Assembly (NCBI GenBank): GCA_964575975.1
Contig: CAZNTU010000146.1
Location: 1 to 13,886, forward strand
DNA: 13,886 bases
Origin: G963674505 sp964575975
GTDB lineage: Bacteria; Desulfobacterota; Desulfobacteria; Desulfobacterales; SKZT01
Reading direction: 5' to 3'
In this document: positions 1-6,618 of the stretch, one piece after another
Layout of the letters: every line of letters begins with the position of its first letter
Position numbering within the stretch: position 1 is the stretch's first letter
Notes under the pieces: model-generated
Database searches by the model: none
What the model was told of the DNA's origin: nothing
Seen by the model: the letters and a program-made list of their open reading frames with translations, nothing else
Program-made: the position numbers and the translations under genes

Positions 1-54
1 AGGGGGGTGTCGATGCGCCATGTTCGATCCATTGTTCACCGGAAACACCCCCCT
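1..54. repeat. Inverted G/C-run repeat pair at the left edge
   Basis: Positions 1-10 (aggggggtgt) are the exact reverse complement of positions 45-54 (acacccccct), with 34 unremarkable bases between. The right arm continues directly into a second hairpin at 57-72. The left copy is cut by the window edge, so the full left element cannot be seen. The arrangement looks like two copies of one short C-run/G-run intergenic element facing each other, as in REP/BIME-type clusters. It lies downstream of the mutase gene and codes for nothing I can recognise. Confidence 0.6.
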
Positions 55-56
55 AG

Positions 57-72
57 CCCCCCTCAAGGGGGG
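57..72. repeat. C6-TCAA-G6 hairpin, part of the same repeat element
   Basis: Six C (57-62), a four-base TCAA loop and six G (67-72) form a perfect, very stable stem. It has no following T-tract on either strand, so it is not a standard intrinsic terminator. It could still slow polymerase or protect the 3' end of the minus-strand operon that stops at 153. It adjoins the acacccccct arm at 45-54, and together they read as one mobile-looking intergenic repeat unit. Confidence 0.6.
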
Positions 73-94
73 AATTGCACCGCCCTCCAACCGC

Positions 95-124
95 ACGGGT
101 CGATAAATTCGGCATGTTACCCGT
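95..124. other. Weak inverted repeat downstream of the mutase gene
   Basis: ACGGGT at 95-100 and ACCCGT at 119-124 can pair as a 6-bp stem with an 18-base loop. It is the only other structure I see between the mutase stop codon at 153 and the repeat element. No T-run follows on the minus strand, so a terminator role is a guess. No gene is visible in 1-152. Confidence 0.25.
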
Positions 125-152
125 TAAGTTTACAATGTCAAATTATTCGTTA

Positions 153-2318
153 TTAGTTATTGGATAGCGGTATTTGTTTCGGGTTATTGGGTAATGGTTC
201 GAGGTCCAGCTTTTGCAACACGCCCTCACCGTATTCGGCCTCGAAAGCGTTTTCCACTTTCTCGATCGGGTTGCTTCCCAAAAATTTCAACAACTTGTCC
301 AACGCCCGACGCCGCTCGTTTTTGTCGTCGATCCGTTTGAGGTCTATAATTTTTGGTTCTATCTCGAAATATTTCATCTTGAGATCGAGGGGAAGCTGCC
401 AGAACAAAAGATATCCTCTTTCAGGAAAGTCCACTCCCAGAATCCGATAGCAGTAGTCCATGAATTCTTTTTCGAGCGACTTTCGGACGGCCGTTGTTTT
501 TGCTTTGTTCTCCTCGACTTTTTCGAGGGCAAACGGTTTTCCGAGAACCTCGAAGTACATTTTGATTTTCGGTTCGGTCCCCGACGGCCGGACCGTGACT
601 CTTAAAGAACGGGTTTCGTCGAGGTTTTCGAAATAGAAAACCAGGACGTTTCGAGACGACGTATCCGTTGCCGAAAGGTGCGGTTGCGGGTCTCCCTGGT
701 AGCGGTCGATCATTTTTTTCACGACGAATCGACCGAAACGGTTCGCTCTTTTCGTCCTGAAATGCTCCATAATGCTTGCGATCTGCTCGACCCCCCGCGC
801 TCCCAAAAGGCGGATTTCGGTCAGGTAATTATGGCAATACCCGTAGCGGGAGTAGATTTCGTCCAGGAAGGCCACCAGTGTCCTGCCCGCTTTCTTTTGC
901 TCGGCGGCCAGTTCCGCCAGCCAAACGGCCGCGCCTGCGGCGTCCTTGTCCCTGCAATAGTCGCCCACGAGAAATCCATGGCTTTCCTCGGCACCGATAA
1001 CGAAGGTATCCGCCTTGCCCTCCCTCTCCAGTCCGTTCAATTCCTCGGCGATATATTTGAAACCCACCAGGAGGTTCCCGATGCATTTCACGTTGTTTTG
1101 AAGCGCGATTTCCTCTATTAGAGCGCTGGTGACGTCCGTTTTGACCACGACGCTTTCGCCGGTCGGCCTTCCCGCGGATTTCAATTTCGAAATCCCGTAT
1201 TCGGTTAAAAGAATTCCGATTTCGTTTCCGGTCAAAAAGCGCCAAGTCCCGTCGTGTCTCGCCATGACGCCTATTCTGTCGGCGTCGGGGTCGGTGTTCA
1301 TTATCAGGTCGGCCCCCGCTTTTTCGGCAGGTTCGTACGTCGTGTCGAAGGACTGCTCCACCTCGGGATTGGGAATGTTGAAGGTTACGTTTTCAAAGCC
1401 CCCGCTGAAGGTAGACGTCGCGGGATCAAGGAAAACTCCGAAGCCCTCATCCTTTAGCGCGGGATAGACCGAGGTCAGGCCCGTGCCGTGAAGCGGCGAA
1501 TACAGAATTTTCACATCCCTTTCCCCGGAGAGGGAAACGGAGCGGATAGCGTCGATAAAATCTTTGTCAAGGGATTCCGGCAACGTTTCGACCAGCCCAT
1601 TCTTCACGGCTTGATCGTAGGGCATGCGGTTTATCTCCGCGACGTTTCGGGTCACCTCGTCCACGAGCGCCTGGTCGTGCGGAGGGATCAGCTGTCCCCC
1701 AAGGTGGTCGTACACTTTTTTTCCGTTGTCCGTCGGAAGATTGTGGCTGGCGCTGAACATGTCTCCGGCGATGGCGTTCAGATGGCGAATGGCGAACGAT
1801 AGCATGGGAGTGCTTCGAACGCCGTCGAACATGAAAACCCTGAAACCGTTGGCCGCGTAGACTTCGGCCGCCGCGACCGCCAAATCCCGAGCGCTCAAAT
1901 TCATGATCGGATTGAACATCGAATCGTCGTAAACACTGTGTTCGTCGTATCGGCGCACGTCGTAGGTCAGGACCACGCCTCTTTTCGCGGCTTCCTCGCC
2001 GAATTTTTCGCGCAAATATTGACAGTGGCCTTGTGCCGATGCACGGATTGTCCATGGATTGATGCGGTTGGGGCCGATACCGACCGTGCCTCTTCTTCCT
2101 CCCGTTCCGAACGGGATGACCTGGTAGAAAGAATCGAGAAGCAGACCCCATTTTTCCGATTCGATCAAATGCTCGATCTGGGGAACGTACTCCTCGAACT
2201 GTGGGTCCGTCAGCCATTCGTTCAACCGGCTCAGAGCGGAAGATGCGTATTTGTCGGGGTATTTTAAATCGGAAAAACCTTTTTCGGCCTTTTTCATTAA
2301 AACCCTCTCTTTACTCAT
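153..2318 (-). CDS. Phosphoglucomutase/phosphomannomutase (alpha-D-phosphohexomutase, PGM2-like) with a long C-terminal tail
   Basis: A cytoplasmic phosphohexomutase of 721 aa that should interconvert hexose (or pentose) 1- and 6- (or 5-) phosphates through a phosphoserine. All four family signatures are visible: the catalytic loop SASHN with Ser191, the Mg-binding DPDADR with Asp343, Asp345 and Asp347, the sugar loop GAEESHG (442-448), and the phosphate loop RPSGTEP (577-583). The N-terminal FGTGGRRG (70-77) matches the PGM2/phosphoribomutase branch. The usual Pro after the catalytic ASHN is Leu194. About 120 residues follow the last domain, so the protein is longer than the usual 550-600 aa. 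I chose the ATG at 2318 because GGAGGT lies four bases upstream. The in-frame ATG at 2333 would put that ribosome site inside the gene. It is the last gene of the minus-strand operon, 40 bases after epmA. Exact sugar specificity cannot be read from the sequence. Confidence 0.93.
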   Translation of the reverse strand: MSKERVLMKKAEKGFSDLKYPDKYASSALSRLNEWLTDPQFEEYVPQIEHLIESEKWGLLLDSFYQVIPFGTGGRRGTVGIGPNRINPWTIRASAQGHCQYLREKFGEEAAKRGVVLTYDVRRYDEHSVYDDSMFNPIMNLSARDLAVAAAEVYAANGFRVFMFDGVRSTPMLSFAIRHLNAIAGDMFSASHNLPTDNGKKVYDHLGGQLIPPHDQALVDEVTRNVAEINRMPYDQAVKNGLVETLPESLDKDFIDAIRSVSLSGERDVKILYSPLHGTGLTSVYPALKDEGFGVFLDPATSTFSGGFENVTFNIPNPEVEQSFDTTYEPAEKAGADLIMNTDPDADRIGVMARHDGTWRFLTGNEIGILLTEYGISKLKSAGRPTGESVVVKTDVTSALIEEIALQNNVKCIGNLLVGFKYIAEELNGLEREGKADTFVIGAEESHGFLVGDYCRDKDAAGAAVWLAELAAEQKKAGRTLVAFLDEIYSRYGYCHNYLTEIRLLGARGVEQIASIMEHFRTKRANRFGRFVVKKMIDRYQGDPQPHLSATDTSSRNVLVFYFENLDETRSLRVTVRPSGTEPKIKMYFEVLGKPFALEKVEENKAKTTAVRKSLEKEFMDYCYRILGVDFPERGYLLFWQLPLDLKMKYFEIEPKIIDLKRIDDKNERRRALDKLLKFLGSNPIEKVENAFEAEYGEGVLQKLDLEPLPNNPKQIPLSNN

Positions 2319-2322
2319 CCAC

Positions 2323-2328
2323 ACCTCC
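2323..2328 (-). promoter_or_regulatory. Ribosome binding site GGAGGT deciding the mutase start
   Basis: The minus strand reads AAGGAGGTGTGGATG. A full Shine-Dalgarno core lies four bases before the ATG at 2318 and overlaps the codons after the upstream ATG at 2333, which excludes that upstream start in practice. Confidence 0.8.
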
Positions 2329-2358
2329 TTCATTGGATCTTAATATGCTAATGTTTTT

Positions 2359-3279
2359 TCAAAGTTCCTCCGGCGTAAAAGCCACGACGTCGTCGATACG
2401 ATTCGCGTTCGTCAACAGCATCGTCAGGCGGTCGAGTCCGAGAGCGCATCCGGAAGACTCCGGCATTTCCTCCAAAGACTTCAAGAACTTTTCCGGCATG
2501 GGATAAACGGTCTTGCCCGTTTTTTCCCTGGCGGCCAGTTCGATTTCGAATCTTCTTCTCTGTTCGGATGGATCGACAAGTTCCGAAAAAGCATTGCACA
2601 GTTCCAAACCCGAAATATACAGCTCGAAACGCTCCGCGATTTCCGGGTCGCTCTTTTTCCTGCGGGCCAGAGCGCCGACTTCGACGGGATAATCGAAAAG
2701 AAAGAGAGGTTTATCAAGTCCAAGATTCGGTTCGATTTGAAAAGCGAGGACCTCGTCGAAACGGTTTTCCGAAATGGCCTGTTCCGGCCCGATACCGGCA
2801 AACCGCGAAAAAGCCTCGTGCACGGACAGCTTTTCCCAAGGAGAAGAGAGATCGATTTCGTTGCCTTTATAGGAGAAAGATCGGCCGATTCCTGTTTTTT
2901 CGGCGACAAAGCGAACAAGTTTCTCCGTTTCATCCATCAGCGCCATGTAATCGACGCCTGCCCGATACCATTCCAAAAGCGTGATTTCCGGAAGATGCTT
3001 GGCGCCTCGCTCCTTTTTGCGGAAACATTTGCATATCTGGAAAATCTTTCGATACCCCGCCGCAAGCAGTCGTTTCATGCAGACTTCCGGCGAAGTTTGC
3101 AGCAACCATCCATCGGATACTTCGGCGTCTATATGGGCTTCCGGCGCTTGGGTCGGCAACCGGACGGGCGTTTCCACCTCCAAGTAGCCGTTCGTTTCGA
3201 AGAAAAGGCGCACTGCGGAAAGAATTCCGGCTCTGGCTTGGAGATTGTCCCGAACGGCGAACTGGCGGAAATTTTGCAT
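2359..3279 (-). CDS. epmA: EF-P lysine aminoacylase EpmA/GenX (PoxA), a LysRS paralogue
   Basis: A 306-aa class II aminoacyl-tRNA-synthetase catalytic core without the N-terminal OB anticodon-binding domain of LysRS. That size and layout are typical of EpmA (E. coli about 325 aa), which attaches (R)-beta-lysine to a conserved lysine of elongation factor P. Motif 1 is at 27-39 (FFETNGYLEVETP). Motif 2 is at 80-105, with FRKKERG and LPEITLLEWYR matching EpmA's LEWYR. Motif 3 is at 276-288 (SGCALGLDRLTML). Ala279 occupies the position where EpmA has Ala and LysRS has Gly, which supports EpmA over LysRS. Motif 2 has Lys89 where E. coli EpmA has a Glu, with Glu90 next to it. The reading frame stays open far upstream through the HDAC gene, but homology begins near Met1 here. 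ATG 3279 is the only nearby ATG and has a modest AGGG five bases ahead. Neither EF-P nor the aminomutase epmB is in the window. Confidence 0.9.
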   Translation of the reverse strand: MQNFRQFAVRDNLQARAGILSAVRLFFETNGYLEVETPVRLPTQAPEAHIDAEVSDGWLLQTSPEVCMKRLLAAGYRKIFQICKCFRKKERGAKHLPEITLLEWYRAGVDYMALMDETEKLVRFVAEKTGIGRSFSYKGNEIDLSSPWEKLSVHEAFSRFAGIGPEQAISENRFDEVLAFQIEPNLGLDKPLFLFDYPVEVGALARRKKSDPEIAERFELYISGLELCNAFSELVDPSEQRRRFEIELAAREKTGKTVYPMPEKFLKSLEEMPESSGCALGLDRLTMLLTNANRIDDVVAFTPEEL

Positions 3280-3311
3280 CGGAGCCCTATTTTTCTCGTC
3301 GAATGAAGCCG

Positions 3312-4628
3312 CTATTTTCCGGGGCTCTCGTAATATTTGTCCTCGGGTCGATCCTGCAAAAGTTTCAGGTCGAACCCGTGGGGATCGACGCCGAACCATT
3401 CGCGTCCCTTCTCCCGGCAGGCGTGGCAAGCCTCTCTCGGAATATGCACCGCCAGCACGTTCTTTCCCCGGCTCGATCTCGATTCGATTCGAAAGGCGCC
3501 GGCGCAATCGTCGCAAACGATTAGTGTTTCCTTTTGTTGTTCCGTAATGTTGTCGGTATCGTAAAACAAACGCCTGGATCTTTCGGCGATTTTGCCTTTT
3601 GCCCTGAGCTGTTCCTCTATGGACTTTCTCTGGTTCCAAATGGTCAGAACGGCCTCCGACGTTTTTTCGATATAACCCGTGACATCCTTGCCTTGTCGAA
3701 TGCGAACCGGATCGTAGTCGGGTTCCTTGACCTTGCCGAAGTCGAGTCCGGCCATGGCAAGAATTATACCGACGTTTACGTACGGGAGCGCGCCCTCGAT
3801 GGAGTAGCCGCCTTCGAGCACCGCGATATCGGGCTTCAGCATCTTCGTAAGCTCCGCGTACCCTTGGGCGGAAAAGTTCATGTTCGTTATAGGGTCGGAA
3901 TAGTGGTTGTCTTGCCCTGCGGAGTTCACGACGATATCCGGCTTGAAGTCCTCCAGGATAGGCATGATGACGTTTTCGGCGACGTACAGAATGCCCTCTT
4001 CGGAGGTTTTCGGCGGCAGCGGAATGTTCAGGGTCTTGCACGCGGCGGTGGGACCTCCCAGTTCCTGGACAAACCCCGAACCGGGATACAGGGTACGGCC
4101 GTCCTGGTGAATCGATATGAAGAGCGTGTCCGGATCGTGCCAGTAAATATCCTGGGTGCCGTCGCCGTGGTGGCAGTCCGTATCGACGATCGCCACCTTT
4201 TTCACTCCGTAGGCTTTCCGGATGTATTCGATCATGATGGCTTCGATATTGACGTTGCAAAAGCCTCTCGCCCCATGGACGACCTTCATGGCGTGATGGC
4301 CTGGCGGTCGAACGAGCGCGAATCCGCAATCGACGCGTTTTTCCATCACCGCCATGCCGATCGTTTTCGCCCCGCCCGCGCTGATGAAATGCGACTCGGT
4401 CATGACGTCCCACACGCTGGGCACGCAAAAATGGACCCGCTGCACGTCCTTGACGGTGACCAAGTCGGGGCGAAACTCCTCGATTCCCTCTATGTCGAAT
4501 ATTCCTTCCTCGAAAACTTGATCCTGCGTGTACAGGAGACGCTCTTCGCGCTCGGGATGCGTGGGACTGATGGCCCAATCGAAAGCGGGGAAAAATACAA
4601 GGCCGGTTCTGTTTTTGGCTCGAAGCAT
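3312..4628 (-). CDS. Histone deacetylase family amidohydrolase with C-terminal zinc-ribbon-like tail
   Basis: A 438-aa Zn-dependent deacylase of the HDAC/AcuC/acetylpolyamine amidohydrolase superfamily. Family members hydrolyse acyl-amides such as acetyl-lysine or acetylpolyamines; the substrate here is unknown. Visible motifs are RPPGHH (107-112, catalytic His pair 111/112), DTDCHHGDG (149-157, zinc ligands Asp151 and His153), AGQDNHYSDP (237-246, third ligand Asp240) and EGGY (272-275, transition-state Tyr275). All catalytic residues are therefore present. After the roughly 300-aa domain comes a helical linker and then CDDC (372-375) and CHAC (401-404), two CxxC knuckles spaced like a zinc ribbon. 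I chose ATG 4628 because GGAG lies six bases before it. ATG 4640 overlaps the preceding stop codon as TAATG and is the alternative (442 aa). Second gene of the operon, with no signal peptide, so probably cytoplasmic. Confidence 0.92.
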   Translation of the reverse strand: MLRAKNRTGLVFFPAFDWAISPTHPEREERLLYTQDQVFEEGIFDIEGIEEFRPDLVTVKDVQRVHFCVPSVWDVMTESHFISAGGAKTIGMAVMEKRVDCGFALVRPPGHHAMKVVHGARGFCNVNIEAIMIEYIRKAYGVKKVAIVDTDCHHGDGTQDIYWHDPDTLFISIHQDGRTLYPGSGFVQELGGPTAACKTLNIPLPPKTSEEGILYVAENVIMPILEDFKPDIVVNSAGQDNHYSDPITNMNFSAQGYAELTKMLKPDIAVLEGGYSIEGALPYVNVGIILAMAGLDFGKVKEPDYDPVRIRQGKDVTGYIEKTSEAVLTIWNQRKSIEEQLRAKGKIAERSRRLFYDTDNITEQQKETLIVCDDCAGAFRIESRSSRGKNVLAVHIPREACHACREKGREWFGVDPHGFDLKLLQDRPEDKYYESPGK

Positions 4629-4634
4629 TTTTGA

Positions 4635-4638
4635 CTCC
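4635..4638 (-). promoter_or_regulatory. Ribosome binding site GGAG favouring the HDAC start at 4628
   Basis: The minus strand reads TAATGGAGTCAAAAATG. The GGAG sits six bases before the ATG at 4628. The earlier ATG at 4640 shares its A with the stop codon of the upstream gene and has no ribosome site of its own. Either start keeps the two genes tightly coupled. Confidence 0.55.
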
Positions 4639-4639
4639 A

Positions 4640-6331
4640 TTATTTTGGATTGTTCGTGTTTTTCTTCGATTTTTTATCGAAAGAGAAGATGAGTCCCGGC
4701 TTTACCTGCACTTTGACCCTTATGTTCTTGCCGGCCGTGTAGAAACCTCTCACCATGTTGAACTCCAGTTCCTCTAGGACCTCCATGACAAGATCCTTCT
4801 TGTCCGCTCCGCGGGCGACCGCCTTTTTTTCCAAAAGATCGAAGGCGATTTCCAACGCCTGTTTTTTGGAAAAGTCGTTGGGGACCTTTCGCGAAAAATT
4901 TTCCTCCGGAGCGGCGGCCGTTCCCCGTTCCGTATCCACGTGCAAAGTCACTTCGCAAGTGGTCCGCGCCAAGGCGGCGCCGATCGCGTTGGCCACGGAC
5001 CATCTGGGCACCACTTTGACCTCCAAATCGAAAAGCTTCGACAAATTGTCCGCGAAATAGTTCGCCGGCCCTCCCAGAACAAGTACTTTCGTCGGTTTAA
5101 CCGTGTAATCCTCGTACACCTCGTGGACAGTGTAAACGGGTTTCCGGTTGATTTCACCAACCATACGCCGTGCATTTTCGACTATTTTTCCGCATGTTTT
5201 ATCGAAAATCTTGCGCGCGGCTTCCTCGACGTCCATGTTCATTTCTTCGGATATCGGTTTCAATCCTCGAAGGGAAGCCTCCTTGTCGATGTCTTCTATA
5301 ATCCCTAGAACGGCCATGGCATCGGTGGGGGTCGGCGCAGGCCCCCCATAGGCCATCGCCGGCCCCAGTCGTCCAGGGCCTATCTTCAATTCTCCGTTTT
5401 CGACTCTTGCATGGCTGTCCCCGCCGATACCGACGGACAGGGTTTCCAACGACCGAATGATCGTTTTATAAAAGCCCAAACCGATTCCCAGAGGGTTCAA
5501 CAAAGGAGTCCGGTCCATCAATATGGACATGTCCGTCGTGGTGCCGCCGATATCGAGAACGAGATTTTCCTCTCCGGGAGTCGCGAACGCGATGGAACCC
5601 ATGACGCTGGCGGCCGGACCCGACAGTATCGTCTGCCCGGGATAGTCCAACGACGAATCGAAATTCATGGTACCGCCGTCGGCCTTCAAAATATGGATGG
5701 GCATGGAAAAGCCCTTTTTCGTCAAGGACCGGCGGACCGCCTCGAAAAATTCCTTGTGAATCGGATAAACGGCAGCGTTTATGTAGGTCGTGGCGATACG
5801 CCTCGAAAAATTCAGTTTTCCGGAAACAGCGTGCCCCAGGAAGATTTTATCGAAAGAATCCCCGAGGATTTGCTTGATCAGCAATTCCTGGGCGGGATTT
5901 CTCACGGAAAACTTGGAAACGACCCCTACCTGCCGAATGCCTTCCTTTCGGAGTCGTTCTCCGATTTTTTCGATACGGGATCTGTCGACAGGCTCCGTTT
6001 CTCTTCCCCTGTGGTCGACCGAGCCGGAGACGCAATAATAATGCTCGTTCGTTCTATAATGTTCGGGGTCGATGCCCGGTCCTCCCGCGACGATCATTCC
6101 CGTCGGGGCCGTCTTGTTCTGAACGATGGCGTTGGTGGTGAGGGTGGTGCTCAGAACCACGCGATCGATTCTTTTCTGGTCGATTCCGGCGGACACCTTC
6201 TCCAGCCCCGAAAGCACCGTATTGAACAGGTCAGTGTGGTCGGTCGGGACCTTGACTTCCCTCTCCACGCCGTTTTCCCCCAAAAGGACGACGTCGGTAT
6301 GCGTGCCGCCCACATCAAGTCCGATAATCAT
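4640..6331 (-). CDS. Hydantoinase/oxoprolinase family protein, HyuA-type ATPase subunit
   Basis: A 563-aa protein of the Hydant_A_N plus Hydantoinase_A architecture. This ASKHA-fold family uses ATP to activate cyclic amides (hydantoins, 5-oxoproline) or ketones for ring opening or carboxylation. The N-terminal phosphate loop is GLDVGGTHTD (4-13), followed by STTLTTNA (61-68). The second phosphate loop is LDIGGTTTD (259-267), and a likely adenosine-site LGGPAN lies at 419-424. The family's usual GGG(S) stretch appears as SVGIGGDS (299-306). ATG 6331 begins right at the phosphate-loop strand and has a G-rich site (GGGGG) seven bases upstream. An in-frame extension to 6466 is not used, because the promoter at 6438-6466 lies inside it. 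First gene of the minus-strand operon. No HyuB-type partner is in the window, so the true substrate is unknown. Confidence 0.9.
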   Translation of the reverse strand: MIIGLDVGGTHTDVVLLGENGVEREVKVPTDHTDLFNTVLSGLEKVSAGIDQKRIDRVVLSTTLTTNAIVQNKTAPTGMIVAGGPGIDPEHYRTNEHYYCVSGSVDHRGRETEPVDRSRIEKIGERLRKEGIRQVGVVSKFSVRNPAQELLIKQILGDSFDKIFLGHAVSGKLNFSRRIATTYINAAVYPIHKEFFEAVRRSLTKKGFSMPIHILKADGGTMNFDSSLDYPGQTILSGPAASVMGSIAFATPGEENLVLDIGGTTTDMSILMDRTPLLNPLGIGLGFYKTIIRSLETLSVGIGGDSHARVENGELKIGPGRLGPAMAYGGPAPTPTDAMAVLGIIEDIDKEASLRGLKPISEEMNMDVEEAARKIFDKTCGKIVENARRMVGEINRKPVYTVHEVYEDYTVKPTKVLVLGGPANYFADNLSKLFDLEVKVVPRWSVANAIGAALARTTCEVTLHVDTERGTAAAPEENFSRKVPNDFSKKQALEIAFDLLEKKAVARGADKKDLVMEVLEELEFNMVRGFYTAGKNIRVKVQVKPGLIFSFDKKSKKNTNNPK

Positions 6332-6396
6332 ATTCTTTCCCCCGCAATCCCGGAGCGGATTTTCGCCCTTGCCGCCCGCCTGTTTTTCTATTTGAA

Positions 6397-6413
6397 GCAA
6401 GGCACATCCTTGC
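6397..6413 (-). other. Leader hairpin upstream of the HyuA-type gene
   Basis: A perfect inverted repeat GCAAGG-cacat-CCTTGC lies between the predicted promoter and the start codon at 6331, so it would be in the 5' leader of the operon mRNA. The stem is 6 bp with a 5-base loop and no T-run follows. It could be a regulatory or stabilising structure, or chance. Confidence 0.35.
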
Positions 6414-6437
6414 AAAACTCCGATGAATAAAAATGGG

Positions 6438-6466
6438 ATGCTAACCGAAGCGTACCGTAAAGTCAA
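6438..6466 (-). promoter_or_regulatory. Sigma70-type promoter for the minus-strand operon
   Basis: On the minus strand, TTGACT (6466-6461) and TAGCAT (6443-6438) are separated by exactly 17 bases. They match the -35 consensus at five of six positions and the -10 at four of six. Transcription would start near 6431, giving a leader of about 100 bases before the ATG at 6331. This is the best promoter match in the divergent intergenic region. Confidence 0.65.
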
Positions 6467-6501
6467 TGTCGCGGAAATAAAAGGGCATTTTTTTTAATAA
6501 C

Positions 6502-6529
6502 TTTACCAACAATCGATAGCATGTTAAAT
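6502..6529 (+). promoter_or_regulatory. Possible promoter for the plus-strand operon
   Basis: TTTACC (6502-6507) and TTAAAT (6524-6529) are spaced by 16 bases in an AT-rich stretch, each matching four of six consensus positions. It would drive the SDR-DUF2867 gene with a leader of about 85 bases and stands back to back with the minus-strand promoter at 6438-6466. It is a weak match, and other sites in this AT-rich region are possible. Confidence 0.35.
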
Positions 6530-6618
6530 CTCTTTTTAATGATCAACGACGAATGATGGCACTTTCTTTCGTTTTGTTTCAGACGCATTTGCAAAAAAAC
6601 ACGAGAAACGGGAAATCA

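Noticed and set aside
2359..4578. A 739-codon open frame suggesting a large fusion ending in EpmA
   Set aside because: The first 433 codons run through the HDAC gene in another frame on the same strand and are arginine-rich without any recognisable domain. EpmA homology begins at the ATG at 3279.
3534..4634. A 366-codon open frame antisense to the HDAC gene
   Set aside because: It mirrors the codon bias of the real gene, has no domain or ribosome site, and the opposite strand carries full HDAC motifs.
5411..6430. A 339-codon open frame antisense to the HyuA-type gene
   Set aside because: Its composition is that of a shadow, rich in Arg, Gly and Asp without motifs, and the other strand encodes a complete recognised protein.
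6332..6466. N-terminal extension of the HyuA-type protein resembling a lipoprotein signal (VLQGC)
   Set aside because: The predicted promoter lies inside this stretch, the better start with a G-rich site is at 6331, and the family is cytoplasmic with its phosphate loop at the very N-terminus. The lipobox-like string is probably chance.
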